64,000 bases of DNA. Source: Betaproteobacteria bacterium (lineage in GTDB: Bacteria > Pseudomonadota > Gammaproteobacteria > Burkholderiales > Rhodocyclaceae). Below the pieces are notes generated by a model. The model was given only the letters and a program-made list of their open reading frames with translations. It made no database searches and was not told the origin of the DNA. The position numbers were made by a program, and so were the translations under genes. Positions 8,492 to 16,504 of the stretch are shown here, one piece after another (positions within the stretch are counted from its first letter, which is position 1; every line of letters starts with the position of its first letter). The stretch is taken from positions 1-64,000 of the forward strand of contig JACRAR010000069.1 of the NCBI GenBank assembly GCA_016234745.1. The letters are read 5' to 3'.

Positions 8492-10146
8492 GATAAGCTC
8501 GGCCAGGCGCGCTGCAGGATGGCCGCGAAATCGCTGCCGCCCGGCAGATTGCCGAAGGCGCCGCCGGCAAAACTCCCATCAGCCAATCGCGAGGCGCAGA
8601 AGGCTTCCGCAACATAGCCAGGGGCATGCCGCAGCAGCAATGCGCCCTGCACCGCCAGGGCAATGCCCTGGGTCAGTTGGCGCGCACGCGATTCGATGTT
8701 TTCCATGTCGGTCAAGCCATCCTTGAGCTGGCTGACGAAAGCGTCGAAGCGCGGATCGCAACCCAGGGCCGGGTTTATTTCCTCCACCACCACCTCGCGG
8801 CAGCGCGGATGCTTGGCCAAAGCGCGCAGCACATCCAGGCACATGATGTTGCCTGAACCTTCCCAGATTGAGTTGAGCGGCATCTGCCGGTACAGCCGCG
8901 CCATCACGCCCTCTTCGATATAGCCGTTGCCGCCGAGGACTTCCATGGCTTCGGCCGCAACGGCGGGACCACGCTTGCAGATCCAGTATTTGGCCGTCGG
9001 CGTCAGCACCCTGCGCAGCAGCAGCTGGACTTCGTCAGCCGGCTCCTCGAAAGCGCGCGCCAGACGCAACGCCAGGATCTGGGCCGCCTCCGACTCGATT
9101 GCCAGATCGGCCAGGACATTCTGCATCAGCGGCTGATCGATCAGCAGTTTGCCGAAAGCGGCACGATGCTGCGCGTGATGCAGCGCCTGCGACAGCGCCT
9201 GGCGCATCAGCCCGGCGCTGCCCAGGGCGCAATCGAGACGGCAATAGGTGCCCATTTCGAGTATGGTCGGAATGCCTCGCCCTTCCTCGCCAACCAGCCA
9301 GGCGTGGGCGCCCCAGAACTCCACTTCGGAACCGGCGTTGGACCGGTCGCCCAGCTTGTCCTTGAGGCGCTGGATACGGATGTCATTGCGCTGGCCGTCC
9401 GGGGTCCAGCGCGGCAGGAAGAAGCAGGAGAGTCCTCCGGGGGAGTGCGCAAGAATCAGGAAGGCATCGCACATCGGCGCCGAAAAGAACCATTTGTGGC
9501 CGACGATGCGGTATTCGCGACCGGCGATCAGTTCGGCACGTGTGGTATTTGCCCGCACGTCGGAGCCGCCCTGCTTTTCCGTAAGCCCCATGCCCAGCGT
9601 CACGCCGCGCTTCTGTTCGGCGGGCAGGAAACGCCGGTCGTATTCACGCGAATAAATCCGCGGCAGCCATTCCGCAGCGATCTGCTTGTCACGCGCAATG
9701 GCAGGAACCACCGCATAGGTCATGGTGGTCGGACAGAGCGTACCGTCCTCGACTTCGGCGAACAGCAGGTACAACGCGGCGCGCTTGACGTGCGCTCCGG
9801 CCTGGGGCTCGGCCCAGGGGCCGGCCGAGGCACCGTGGCGCTTGAGGTAGGCCATGAGCTGATGATAGGCCGGATGAAACTCGACTTCATCGCGCCGCCG
9901 GCCGCCATTGTCGACCAGGCGCAGCGTCGGCGGATATTGATTGGCCTGGGTGGCCCATTCCAGCATTTCGGCGCTGCCAAGTTCGGCGCCGCGCTGCATC
10001 AGCCAGTCGTGTGCCCAGCCGGCCCCTTCGCGCGCCACGGCGTCCTGCAGGGCGAGGTTCTTCGCGTAAAGGTTGTAATCCAGCAGCGGCGGTGACTGAT
10101 TGAAAACTTCATGCGTGACCATCAGAGGAGGATGAAGCGGATTCAT
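8488..10146 (-). CDS. aidB: AidB-like acyl-CoA dehydrogenase
   Basis: A 552-residue flavoprotein closely following E. coli AidB: THEVFNQSPPLLDYNLY at the N-terminus, the AidB-type FAD segment MGLTEKQGGSDVRANTTRAE, GHKWFFSAPMCDAF, LKDKLGDRSNAGSEVEF, AMEVLGGNGYIEEG and SIWEGSGNIMCLDVLRAL near residue 415, where the acyl-CoA dehydrogenase catalytic Glu lies. ATG 10146 was chosen because homology begins there; an upstream in-frame start adds an unrelated basic segment. E. coli AidB belongs to the adaptive response to alkylation, with weak isovaleryl-CoA dehydrogenase activity. Here it heads a catabolic operon, so an acyl-CoA oxidation role is at least as likely. Confidence 0.93.
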   Translation of the reverse strand: MNPLHPPLMVTHEVFNQSPPLLDYNLYAKNLALQDAVAREGAGWAHDWLMQRGAELGSAEMLEWATQANQYPPTLRLVDNGGRRRDEVEFHPAYHQLMAYLKRHGASAGPWAEPQAGAHVKRAALYLLFAEVEDGTLCPTTMTYAVVPAIARDKQIAAEWLPRIYSREYDRRFLPAEQKRGVTLGMGLTEKQGGSDVRANTTRAELIAGREYRIVGHKWFFSAPMCDAFLILAHSPGGLSCFFLPRWTPDGQRNDIRIQRLKDKLGDRSNAGSEVEFWGAHAWLVGEEGRGIPTILEMGTYCRLDCALGSAGLMRQALSQALHHAQHRAAFGKLLIDQPLMQNVLADLAIESEAAQILALRLARAFEEPADEVQLLLRRVLTPTAKYWICKRGPAVAAEAMEVLGGNGYIEEGVMARLYRQMPLNSIWEGSGNIMCLDVLRALAKHPRCREVVVEEINPALGCDPRFDAFVSQLKDGLTDMENIESRARQLTQGIALAVQGALLLRHAPGYVAEAFCASRLADGSFAGGAFGNLPGGSDFAAILQRAWPSLS

Positions 10147-10204
10147 GTTCGGATTATGGCGCCGCCGGAAAGATCGCATTCTGGCATAGAATGTCAGCCA
10201 GTCA

Positions 10205-10222
10205 ACCAAGCAATTGCTTGGT
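10205..10222. promoter_or_regulatory. Perfect 18-bp palindrome, probable TetR operator
   Basis: ACCAAGCAATTGCTTGGT is identical on both strands and lies in the 108-base divergent gap between aidB (start 10146) and the acyl-CoA dehydrogenase (start 10255). On the minus strand a -35-like TTGACT (10200-10205) abuts it; on the plus strand a -10-like TAGAAT (10187-10192) lies just upstream, so a protein bound here could block both transcripts. Size and symmetry suit a TetR dimer, and the TetR gene at 5496-6083 is the obvious candidate. Binding is inference; the promoter elements are weak matches. Confidence 0.75.
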
Positions 10223-10254
10223 GAATTCATTGGCAGTTACATCCAGGAGGGAGC

Positions 10255-11403
10255 ATGCTCGAAAGAACCCTGTTCACCGAAGAACACACCCTGTTCCGCG
10301 ACAATGTTCGTCGTTTCATGGAGCAGGAAGTGGTGCCGCACCATGCCGATTGGGAGACGCAGGGCTTTGTCGATCGCGAGATCTGGCGCAAGGCCGGCGC
10401 CAACGGCTTTCTCTGTGCCAGCATGCCGGAAGAATACGGCGGCTCTGCCGCCGACGAGCGCTACAGCATCATCCTCATGGAGGAAGGAGCGCGGATAAAC
10501 GCCACCGGCCTGGGCTACGGGCTGCACTCCGAGATCGTCGCACCCTACCTGCTGCATTACGGCAACGACCACATCAAGCAGACCTATTTGCCGAAAATGG
10601 CCAGCGGCGAGATGATCGGCGCCATTGCCATGACCGAACCCGCAGCCGGTTCCGACCTGCAGGGTGTGCGCACCTCCGCTGTGCGCGATGGTGACGACTA
10701 TGTGCTCAACGGCGCCAAGATTTTCATCACCAACGGCTGGCACTGCGATCTGGCGATCATCGTCGCCAAGACCGACCCGGCCGCAGTTGGCAAAAGAGGC
10801 GCCAAGGGCACCAGCCTGTTTGTCGTGGATACCTCGATGCCCGGCTTCAGCAAGGGCAAGCCGCTCAAGAAAGTCGGCATGAAGGCGCAGGACACGGCCG
10901 AGTTGTTTCTGGACAATGTGCGCGTGCCGGCCCGGAACCTGATCGGCCAGGAGAACAACGGCTTCATTTATCTCATGCAGGAACTGCCCTGGGAACGCCT
11001 GCAGATCGCCGTTGTGGCGATCGCCTCCGCCGAAGCCGCGATCGGCTGGACCACCCAGTACTGTCGCGAGCGCAAGGCTTTCGGCCAGGAAATCATCCAG
11101 TTCCAGAACACCCGCTTCACGCTTGCCGAATTGGCCACCGAGGTGCAGATCGGCCGGGTGTTCGTCGACCGCTGCATCGAACTCAAACTGCAGGGCAAGC
11201 TCGACGCCGCCACCGCCTCGATGGCCAAGTACTGGTGTTCGGACATGCAGTTCAAGGTGCTCGACGCCTGCGTGCAATTGCACGGCGGTTACGGCTACAT
11301 GTGGGAATACCCGATCGCCCGCGCCTGGGCTGACGCACGCGTGCAACGCATTTACGGCGGCACCAACGAGATCATGAAGGAACTGATCTCGCGCTCCCTC
11401 TGA
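10255..11403 (+). CDS. Acyl-CoA dehydrogenase (catalytic Glu of isovaleryl/long-chain type)
   Basis: A 382-residue FAD enzyme that introduces the alpha-beta double bond into acyl-CoAs. Family signatures: IGAIAMTEPAAGSDLQGVRT near 121-140 (FAD/substrate contact), GAKIFITNG, KVGMKAQDTAEL, and the C-terminal signature from QLHGGYGYM to RVQRIYGGTNEIMKELI. The residue equivalent to the medium-chain enzyme's catalytic Glu is Gly (IYGGTNE); instead Glu247 in LPWERLQIAV sits where isovaleryl-CoA and long-chain dehydrogenases carry the base. AGGAGG lies just before the ATG. It is divergent from aidB and probably co-regulated through the shared palindrome. Exact substrate unknown. Confidence 0.93.
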   Translation: MLERTLFTEEHTLFRDNVRRFMEQEVVPHHADWETQGFVDREIWRKAGANGFLCASMPEEYGGSAADERYSIILMEEGARINATGLGYGLHSEIVAPYLLHYGNDHIKQTYLPKMASGEMIGAIAMTEPAAGSDLQGVRTSAVRDGDDYVLNGAKIFITNGWHCDLAIIVAKTDPAAVGKRGAKGTSLFVVDTSMPGFSKGKPLKKVGMKAQDTAELFLDNVRVPARNLIGQENNGFIYLMQELPWERLQIAVVAIASAEAAIGWTTQYCRERKAFGQEIIQFQNTRFTLAELATEVQIGRVFVDRCIELKLQGKLDAATASMAKYWCSDMQFKVLDACVQLHGGYGYMWEYPIARAWADARVQRIYGGTNEIMKELISRSL

Positions 11404-11413
11404 GGGAGTCAGT

Positions 11414-12361
11414 TCAGCGACGGGCCAGCGTCTGGCTGGCTTTGGCGCTTTCGAGGAAACGGTTGGGGTTCTGCGCAACCCCGCGCAGGCGCACTTCGAA
11501 ATGCAGGTGTGGCCCGGTCGAGCGGCCGCTCGAGCCAGACAGGGCAATTTTCTGGCCGCGTCTGACCAGCGTGCCGGGTTTGACGAGCAGTTTGGAAGCG
11601 TGCGCATAACGCGTGGTGAGATCGTTGCCATGGTCAATCTCGACCATGTTGCCGTAGTCGGGGTGCCGTTCAGACAGGATGACCACCCCGGCGGCGGCCG
11701 CAAACACCGGCGTACTCGGATCGGCAGCAAAATCCACACCTTCGTGCAGTGCCCGTTCACCGGTGAAGGGATCGATGCGCCAGCCAAAGGAGGATGCGTT
11801 CCACTGCGCAACCACCGGCAGGGTCGTCGGCAGCATGCTCTTGCGCACACGCTCGTCGAGCAACTGGGATTCGATCAGGGACAGGGTGTCGCGGCGCGAT
11901 TCGATTTGCCGGGAGAGTTCATCCAGGGCCGCTTGCAAATCCGCCGGCGAGAGTTGGCTCGCCTGGACCAGCGGGCCGCCGCGTCGATCCTTGCCAGGTG
12001 CAACCTCGCTGCTCCGGGTCTCCGCCGGCAGGATGCCGGACATCTTGGTGAGACGTTCGCCGAGCGAGTCGAGGTGGGTCAATTGAGCCTGCATCTGGCC
12101 CAGTTTGACGGCCATCGCATTGAGGTTCTCGCGGACGAACTCCTTGCTGCGCTCGGTCTCGGCGGCGGTGAGGGTGCGCAGCATGTCCTGCAGGAAAGGC
12201 AGGCGAATTTCGGCCGCGTGACGCATGGTGACGTAGGAAAACACCGAAGACATACCGATCACCAGCCCGACAAAGGCGATCATCCCCAACATCAGGTGAC
12301 GCCAGCCAAGTGTGATGCTCTTAGCCGTTGCCAGGCGGTCGGAGACGAGAATAATATGCAT
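11414..12361 (-). CDS. M23-family peptidoglycan endopeptidase, membrane-anchored
   Basis: A 315-residue protein starting at ATG 12361, preceded by AAGGAAAGG. One membrane span near residues 25-48 follows a short cytoplasmic tail; residues about 60-180 are coiled-coil-like; the C-terminal LytM/M23 domain shows the zinc ligands in LHEGVDFAA (HxxxD) and GPHLHFEVRL (HxH). Such proteins cut peptide cross-links or activate amidases during growth and division. In many betaproteobacteria an M23 gene sits beside dciA and lpxC, as here, but secA, which commonly comes next, is replaced by the convergent acyl-CoA dehydrogenase. Confidence 0.9.
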   Translation of the reverse strand: MHIILVSDRLATAKSITLGWRHLMLGMIAFVGLVIGMSSVFSYVTMRHAAEIRLPFLQDMLRTLTAAETERSKEFVRENLNAMAVKLGQMQAQLTHLDSLGERLTKMSGILPAETRSSEVAPGKDRRGGPLVQASQLSPADLQAALDELSRQIESRRDTLSLIESQLLDERVRKSMLPTTLPVVAQWNASSFGWRIDPFTGERALHEGVDFAADPSTPVFAAAAGVVILSERHPDYGNMVEIDHGNDLTTRYAHASKLLVKPGTLVRRGQKIALSGSSGRSTGPHLHFEVRLRGVAQNPNRFLESAKASQTLARR

Positions 12362-12386
12362 GCTGTTCCCTTTCCTTTGAGACCCC

Positions 12387-12818
12387 ATGCAAGCGCGCAC
12401 CCTGAATAGCTGCCTGAATGCGGATGAAACCATGGCTCGACTTGCTGCCCATGCCGGGCGCTTGCTGAAGCTCCAGCGTTTGTTCCAAACGGCGGTTCCG
12501 ACGGCCTTGGCGCAAACGTGTCGGGTTGCCAATTACCGGCTGGGCGTTGTCTTCATCCATGCCGAAAACGGCGCCGTGGCCGCTAAACTGCGTCAAATAT
12601 CACCTAGTATTTGTGAGGTTTTTGGTTCAGGAGGGGAGCAGGTTACCGAAATTCAGGTCAAGGTGCAACCCTCGGATGCTGCGTCGCACAATAAACCACG
12701 GCCAAAAGCTGCGGTTTTGGACGATGCTTCGCGTGACAGTATCCGGCGATTGTCCACTACCCTGCCCGAGGGTCTCTTGCGCGAGGCACTGGGGCGCTTG
12801 CTCGACAACAGCAAGTAG
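12387..12818 (+). CDS. dciA: DciA-like DUF721 protein (replicative helicase loader)
   Basis: A 143-residue protein of the DUF721/DciA family. DciA loads the replicative helicase DnaB in bacteria that lack DnaC. The family core is residues 15-95: a Leu/Arg-rich helix (LLKLQRLFQTAVPTAL) followed by CRVANYRLGVVFIHAENGAVAAKLRQISPSI and a conserved strand VTEIQVKVQ. The tail (residues 95-143) is polar and ends in a helix. The gene diverges from the M23 peptidase with 25 bases between the start codons and sits two genes from lpxC, a usual betaproteobacterial setting. Confidence 0.87.
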   Translation: MQARTLNSCLNADETMARLAAHAGRLLKLQRLFQTAVPTALAQTCRVANYRLGVVFIHAENGAVAAKLRQISPSICEVFGSGGEQVTEIQVKVQPSDAASHNKPRPKAAVLDDASRDSIRRLSTTLPEGLLREALGRLLDNSK

Positions 12819-12831
12819 ATGCCCACCTCGG

Positions 12832-13014
12832 CTAGAGCACGATCAGCCGCTCCAGCGCAAACAGCGCCAGTACCGCAGCTGCGAAAATCAGGGCGTATTT
12901 GGCGATGCGGCCGGCCAGGCGCAGATAACGTTGATCACGGGTGAACAGAAACGCCAGAATGCCGCTGCCGATGGCAATGACGGTCAGGATGGCGACGATG
13001 CGCAGCAGCAGCAT
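12832..13014 (-). CDS. Small two-span membrane protein of unknown function
   Basis: A 60-residue hydrophobic protein with spans at roughly residues 3-24 and 38-58 separated by a basic loop (TRDQRYLRLAGRIAKY). It follows lpxC in the same direction by 17 bases, so it is probably the last gene transcribed from the dcw-lpxC region. Small membrane proteins with this RYLR...KYALIF pattern recur beside lpxC in betaproteobacteria, by recollection. No function can be named. Confidence 0.7.
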   Translation of the reverse strand: MLLLRIVAILTVIAIGSGILAFLFTRDQRYLRLAGRIAKYALIFAAAVLALFALERLIVL

Positions 13015-13031
13015 GTCCGCGCCTGCGGCGG

Positions 13032-13946
13032 TCAGGCAATCTGCGGATAAAGACCGGCAACTGCGGCCGGGGTTGCTTCGGGTCGCTCGAAAGTCACCAG
13101 GTCCCAGGCGGTTTGATCGGCCAGCAAAGCCCGCAACAACTGGTTGTTGAGGGCATGGCCGGACTTGTGGGCGGAAAAGGCGCCGAGCAGCGGGTGACCG
13201 GCCAGGTAGAGATCACCGACGGCGTCGAGCAGCTTGTGTTTGACGAACTCGTCGGCATAGCGCAGGCCGTCGCTATTGAGGATCCGGTATTCGTCCATGA
13301 CGATGGCGTTTTCCAGGCTGCCGCCCAGCGCCAGTCCCTGGTCGCGCATGAATTCGACATCCTGCATGAAGCCGAAGGTGCGTGCGCGCGCCACTTCTCT
13401 GATGTAGGAGTTCTCGGCGAAGTCGATGCTTACGGTCGTACCCGTCTGGGCCACCGCGGGATGGTTGAAGGCAATGGAAAAGGACAGGCGGAAACCGTCA
13501 TAGGGTTCCAGGCGCGCCCACTTGTCGCCGTCTTTGACTTCGACGGTTTTCCTGACGCGCAGGAAACGCTTCGGAGCATTCTGCTCCTCGATGCCTGCAG
13601 ACTGGAGCAGATACACGAAGGGGGCGGCGCTGCCATCCATGATCGGCAGCTCAGCGGCATCCACATCGACATACAAATTGTCGATGCCGAGGCCGGCCAG
13701 TGCCGACATCAGATGTTCGACGGTGGAGATTTTGGCAGTACCGGCTTCCAGGCAGGAAGCCAGCCGCGTGTCGCCGACGCTCAGGGGATCGGCTTTCAGA
13801 TCGACCGGCGGGTCGAGGTCGACCCGGCGAAACACGATGCCGTTATCGGCAGCCGCCGGACGCAACACTACGGTGACCTTGACGCCGCTGTGCAAGCCGA
13901 CGCCGGTGGCGCGAATCAGGGTCTTGAGGGTACGCTGCTTGAGCAT
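13032..13946 (-). CDS. lpxC: UDP-3-O-acyl-N-acetylglucosamine deacetylase
   Basis: LpxC commits to lipid A synthesis by zinc-dependent deacetylation. The protein has 304 residues, the usual size. Landmarks: [21 protein letters not shown] at the N-terminus, [17 protein letters not shown] with zinc ligand His78, [20 protein letters not shown] with the second His and the Asp ligand, and [15 protein letters not shown] with the general acid/base His. ATG 13946 is used; the TTG two codons upstream is less likely. No Shine-Dalgarno is visible before it, and an inverted repeat (GCAATGG/CCATTGC, 13956-13986) ends 9 bases before the ATG, so initiation may be unusual. Confidence 0.95.
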   Translation of the reverse strand: MLKQRTLKTLIRATGVGLHSGVKVTVVLRPAAADNGIVFRRVDLDPPVDLKADPLSVGDTRLASCLEAGTAKISTVEHLMSALAGLGIDNLYVDVDAAELPIMDGSAAPFVYLLQSAGIEEQNAPKRFLRVRKTVEVKDGDKWARLEPYDGFRLSFSIAFNHPAVAQTGTTVSIDFAENSYIREVARARTFGFMQDVEFMRDQGLALGGSLENAIVMDEYRILNSDGLRYADEFVKHKLLDAVGDLYLAGHPLLGAFSAHKSGHALNNQLLRALLADQTAWDLVTFERPEATPAAVAGLYPQIA

Positions 13947-13973
13947 GAGCAAAGTGCAATGGCAGGGAGGCGA

Positions 13974-13979
13974 ATTCTA
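13974..13979 (-). promoter_or_regulatory. Possible extended -10 element for lpxC
   Basis: On the minus strand the gap between ftsZ and lpxC contains TGG followed directly by TAGAAT, an extended -10 pattern, about 28 bases before the lpxC ATG. No -35 is recognisable. The element lies in the loop of the GCAATGG/CCATTGC inverted repeat. If real, lpxC would have a very short leader and could be expressed apart from ftsZ. Confidence 0.35.
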
Positions 13980-14029
13980 CCATTGCAACCGCTGCCCATG
14001 CCCAAGCAAACCCCGCCTAGTCCGCCTGC

Positions 14030-15205
14030 TCAGTCAGCCTGCTTGCGCAGGAACGCGGGGATATCGTACTTGTCCACCCCGCTGTTGCGCATCTCGTCCA
14101 CCGTCGCATTGCGGGCACTGCTGCGGCCCGACTGGAATACCGGCGGCAGATTGCTTTCGACCTGCCCGCTGACAGCAGCCGGCATCTCGAAGGGCGCATC
14201 GTAAGTGCCGGTGCGTTGCGACTGGACGATGCTGATTTCCGGCTTGGCTGGCTTGCGGATGATCTGGCTGCCCAGTCCGGTCGCCACCACGGTGACGCGC
14301 AACTGGTCTTCCATGCCTTCTTCGAACACGGTGCCGAAGATGATGGTGGCCTCGGGTGCGGCGTAAGTGCGGATGGTATTCATCACTTCGCGCACTTCCT
14401 TCATGCCCAGGGTTTCGCTGGCGGTGATATTGACCAGCACGCCGCGCGCTCCGGACAGCTCGATGCCTTCCAGCAGCGGGCTGGCCACCGCCATTTCAGC
14501 CGCCATGCGGGCGCGATCGACGCCGGCGGCCACGGCCGAACCCATCATCGCTTTGCCCATCTCACCCATCACCGTGCGCACATCCTCGAAGTCGACGTTG
14601 ATCAGCCCCGGCACGTTGATGATTTCCGAAATCCCGCCCACGGCATTCTTCAGCACGTTGTCCGCCGCCTTGAACGCATCGAGCATGCTGACTTCGTCAC
14701 CCATCACTTCCATGAGTTTCTCGTTGAGGATGACGATCAGCGAATCGACGTTCTGCGCCAGTTCGAGCAGGCCCTGCTCGGCCAGGGTCATGCGCCGTCC
14801 TTCGTACTCGAAAGGTTTGGTGACCACGGCAACGGTCAGGATGCCCAGCTCGCGCGCCACTTCGGCGATGATCGGCGCGGCGCCGGTGCCGGTGCCGCCG
14901 CCCATGCCGGCGGTGATGAAGGCCATGTGCGCGCCGCGCAGTGCATCGGCGATGCGTTCGCGCTCGCCTTGCGCCAAGTCGCGGGCTTTCTCCGGCTTGC
15001 CGCCGGCACCCAGACCCGGTCCGAGCTGCAGCTTTTCACCGGCGCTGCTTTTCGACAGAGCTTGCGCATCGGTGTTGACGCAAATGAACTCCACGCCCTG
15101 CACACCCTCGCGGATCATGTGCTCGACCGCGTTGCCGCCGGCCCCCCCCACGCCAATGACCTTGATCGAGGTCTGGCCTGGCTCCTTGTCTACAATTTCA
15201 AACAT
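14030..15205 (-). CDS. ftsZ: Cell division GTPase FtsZ
   Basis: FtsZ is the tubulin homologue that polymerises at mid-cell and recruits the divisome. Length 391. The glycine-rich GTP loop GGGTGTGAAP is at residues 102-111; NTDAQAL, the T7 loop region (NVDFEDVRTVM) and the conserved C-terminal peptide DIPAFLRKQ, which binds FtsA and ZipA, are all present. ATG 15205 has a strong AAGGAGG six bases upstream; an in-frame TTG at 15220 is part of that leader. It follows ftsA by 69 bases, the largest gap in the dcw run apart from the murG-murC junction, so it may have its own promoter. Confidence 0.98.
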   Translation of the reverse strand: MFEIVDKEPGQTSIKVIGVGGAGGNAVEHMIREGVQGVEFICVNTDAQALSKSSAGEKLQLGPGLGAGGKPEKARDLAQGERERIADALRGAHMAFITAGMGGGTGTGAAPIIAEVARELGILTVAVVTKPFEYEGRRMTLAEQGLLELAQNVDSLIVILNEKLMEVMGDEVSMLDAFKAADNVLKNAVGGISEIINVPGLINVDFEDVRTVMGEMGKAMMGSAVAAGVDRARMAAEMAVASPLLEGIELSGARGVLVNITASETLGMKEVREVMNTIRTYAAPEATIIFGTVFEEGMEDQLRVTVVATGLGSQIIRKPAKPEISIVQSQRTGTYDAPFEMPAAVSGQVESNLPPVFQSGRSSARNATVDEMRNSGVDKYDIPAFLRKQAD

Positions 15206-15274
15206 GCTCGCCTCCTTCAATGAACTGCAACAAAAAAAATCCTTCTCTTAATGCCCCACAAACAACTACGGGCA

Positions 15275-16504
15275 CTAGAAATTCTTGCCGAACCAGGCGC
15301 GCATGCGCGCCAGGATCTGCCCGAAACTCTTCGGCCCCGGTTCCTTGAGGCCACGCAGCTTCTGCGCGCGCCCTTCGAGCAGCAGACCCATCGCCGTCGA
15401 GTAACGCGGATTGCGCACCACTTCCTTGAGGTTGCCGTCGTAATGCGGCACCCCTTGATTGAATGTGTTGTGAAAAATTTCCTCGCCCAGCTGCACCATG
15501 CCCGACATCGCCGCAGCGCCGCCGGTCAGCACCACGCCGGCGCGCAGCAGACGCTCGTAGCCGCTCTTGCGCAGTTCGTCGAGCACCTTCTGGTAGATCT
15601 CCTCCACGCGCGGCTGGATCACGCCGGCCAGGGTTTGCCGCGACAGGGTGGATGACGGCCGCTCGCCGACACCCGGCACTTCGAAGATTTCCTCGGGATC
15701 GGCCAGCTGTTGCAAGGCGACGCCGTAGCGCAGCTTGATTTCCTCGGCATCCTGGGTGGAGGTGCGCAAGGCGATGGCGATGTCGCCGGTGATCTGGTCG
15801 CCGGCAATCGGGATCACCGCCGTGTGGCGGATTGCGCCTTGCGTAAACACGGCGATGTCGGTGGTGCCGCCGCCGATGTCGACCAGGCAGACGCCGACAT
15901 CCTTCTCGTCCTCGGTCAGCACGGCATGGCCCGAAGCCAGCGGCTGCAGCACCAGGTCGACCACTTCCAGGCCGCAGCGATGCACGCACTTGACGATGTT
16001 CTGCACCGAGGTCACGGCGCCGGTGACGATATGCACCCGCACTTCCAGCCGGCGCGCGTCCATGCCGATCGGCTCCTTGACGCCGTCCTGGCCATCGACG
16101 ATGAATTCCTGCACCAACGTGTGCAGGATCTGGTCGTCGGCCGAGATCGGCGTGGCGTTGGCGGCCTCGATGGCGCGCTCGACATCAAGCTGGGTGACTT
16201 CCTTTTCGCGCACCACCGCCATGCCATTGGAATCCTTGCTCTTGATGTGGCTACCGGCGATGCCGGTATACACCTCGCGGATCTTGCAATCGGTCATCAG
16301 CTCGGCTTCCTGGATGGCGCGCGAAATGGCATTGACCGTTGCCTCGATATTGACCACGACACCCTTCTTGAGACCCTTTGACTCCTGGCTGCCAATGCCC
16401 AGAACCGACAGTATTCCCTCGGCAGTGAGTTCGGCAACGATGGCGACGATCTTCGATGTGCCGATATCCAGGCCGACAATCAGTTCTCTGTTTTCCTTGC
16501 TCAT
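15275..16504 (-). CDS. ftsA: Cell division protein FtsA
   Basis: An actin-like ATPase of 409 residues that tethers FtsZ to the membrane. Actin-fold motifs: LIVGLDIGTSKIVAIVAEL (phosphate 1), LVDIGGGTTDIAVF (phosphate 2) and VVLTGGAAAMSGM (adenosine). The SHI-domain region lies around residues 85-165. The C-terminus ARMRAWFGKNF is the short amphipathic membrane-targeting helix. The ATG overlaps the ftsQ stop (ATGA), so the two are translationally coupled. Confidence 0.97.
   Translation of the reverse strand: MSKENRELIVGLDIGTSKIVAIVAELTAEGILSVLGIGSQESKGLKKGVVVNIEATVNAISRAIQEAELMTDCKIREVYTGIAGSHIKSKDSNGMAVVREKEVTQLDVERAIEAANATPISADDQILHTLVQEFIVDGQDGVKEPIGMDARRLEVRVHIVTGAVTSVQNIVKCVHRCGLEVVDLVLQPLASGHAVLTEDEKDVGVCLVDIGGGTTDIAVFTQGAIRHTAVIPIAGDQITGDIAIALRTSTQDAEEIKLRYGVALQQLADPEEIFEVPGVGERPSSTLSRQTLAGVIQPRVEEIYQKVLDELRKSGYERLLRAGVVLTGGAAAMSGMVQLGEEIFHNTFNQGVPHYDGNLKEVVRNPRYSTAMGLLLEGRAQKLRGLKEPGPKSFGQILARMRAWFGKNF

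Noticed and set aside
10237-11850. 537-codon minus-strand frame
   Set aside because: Runs antisense through the acyl-CoA dehydrogenase and out of frame into the M23 gene; both real genes are strongly conserved.
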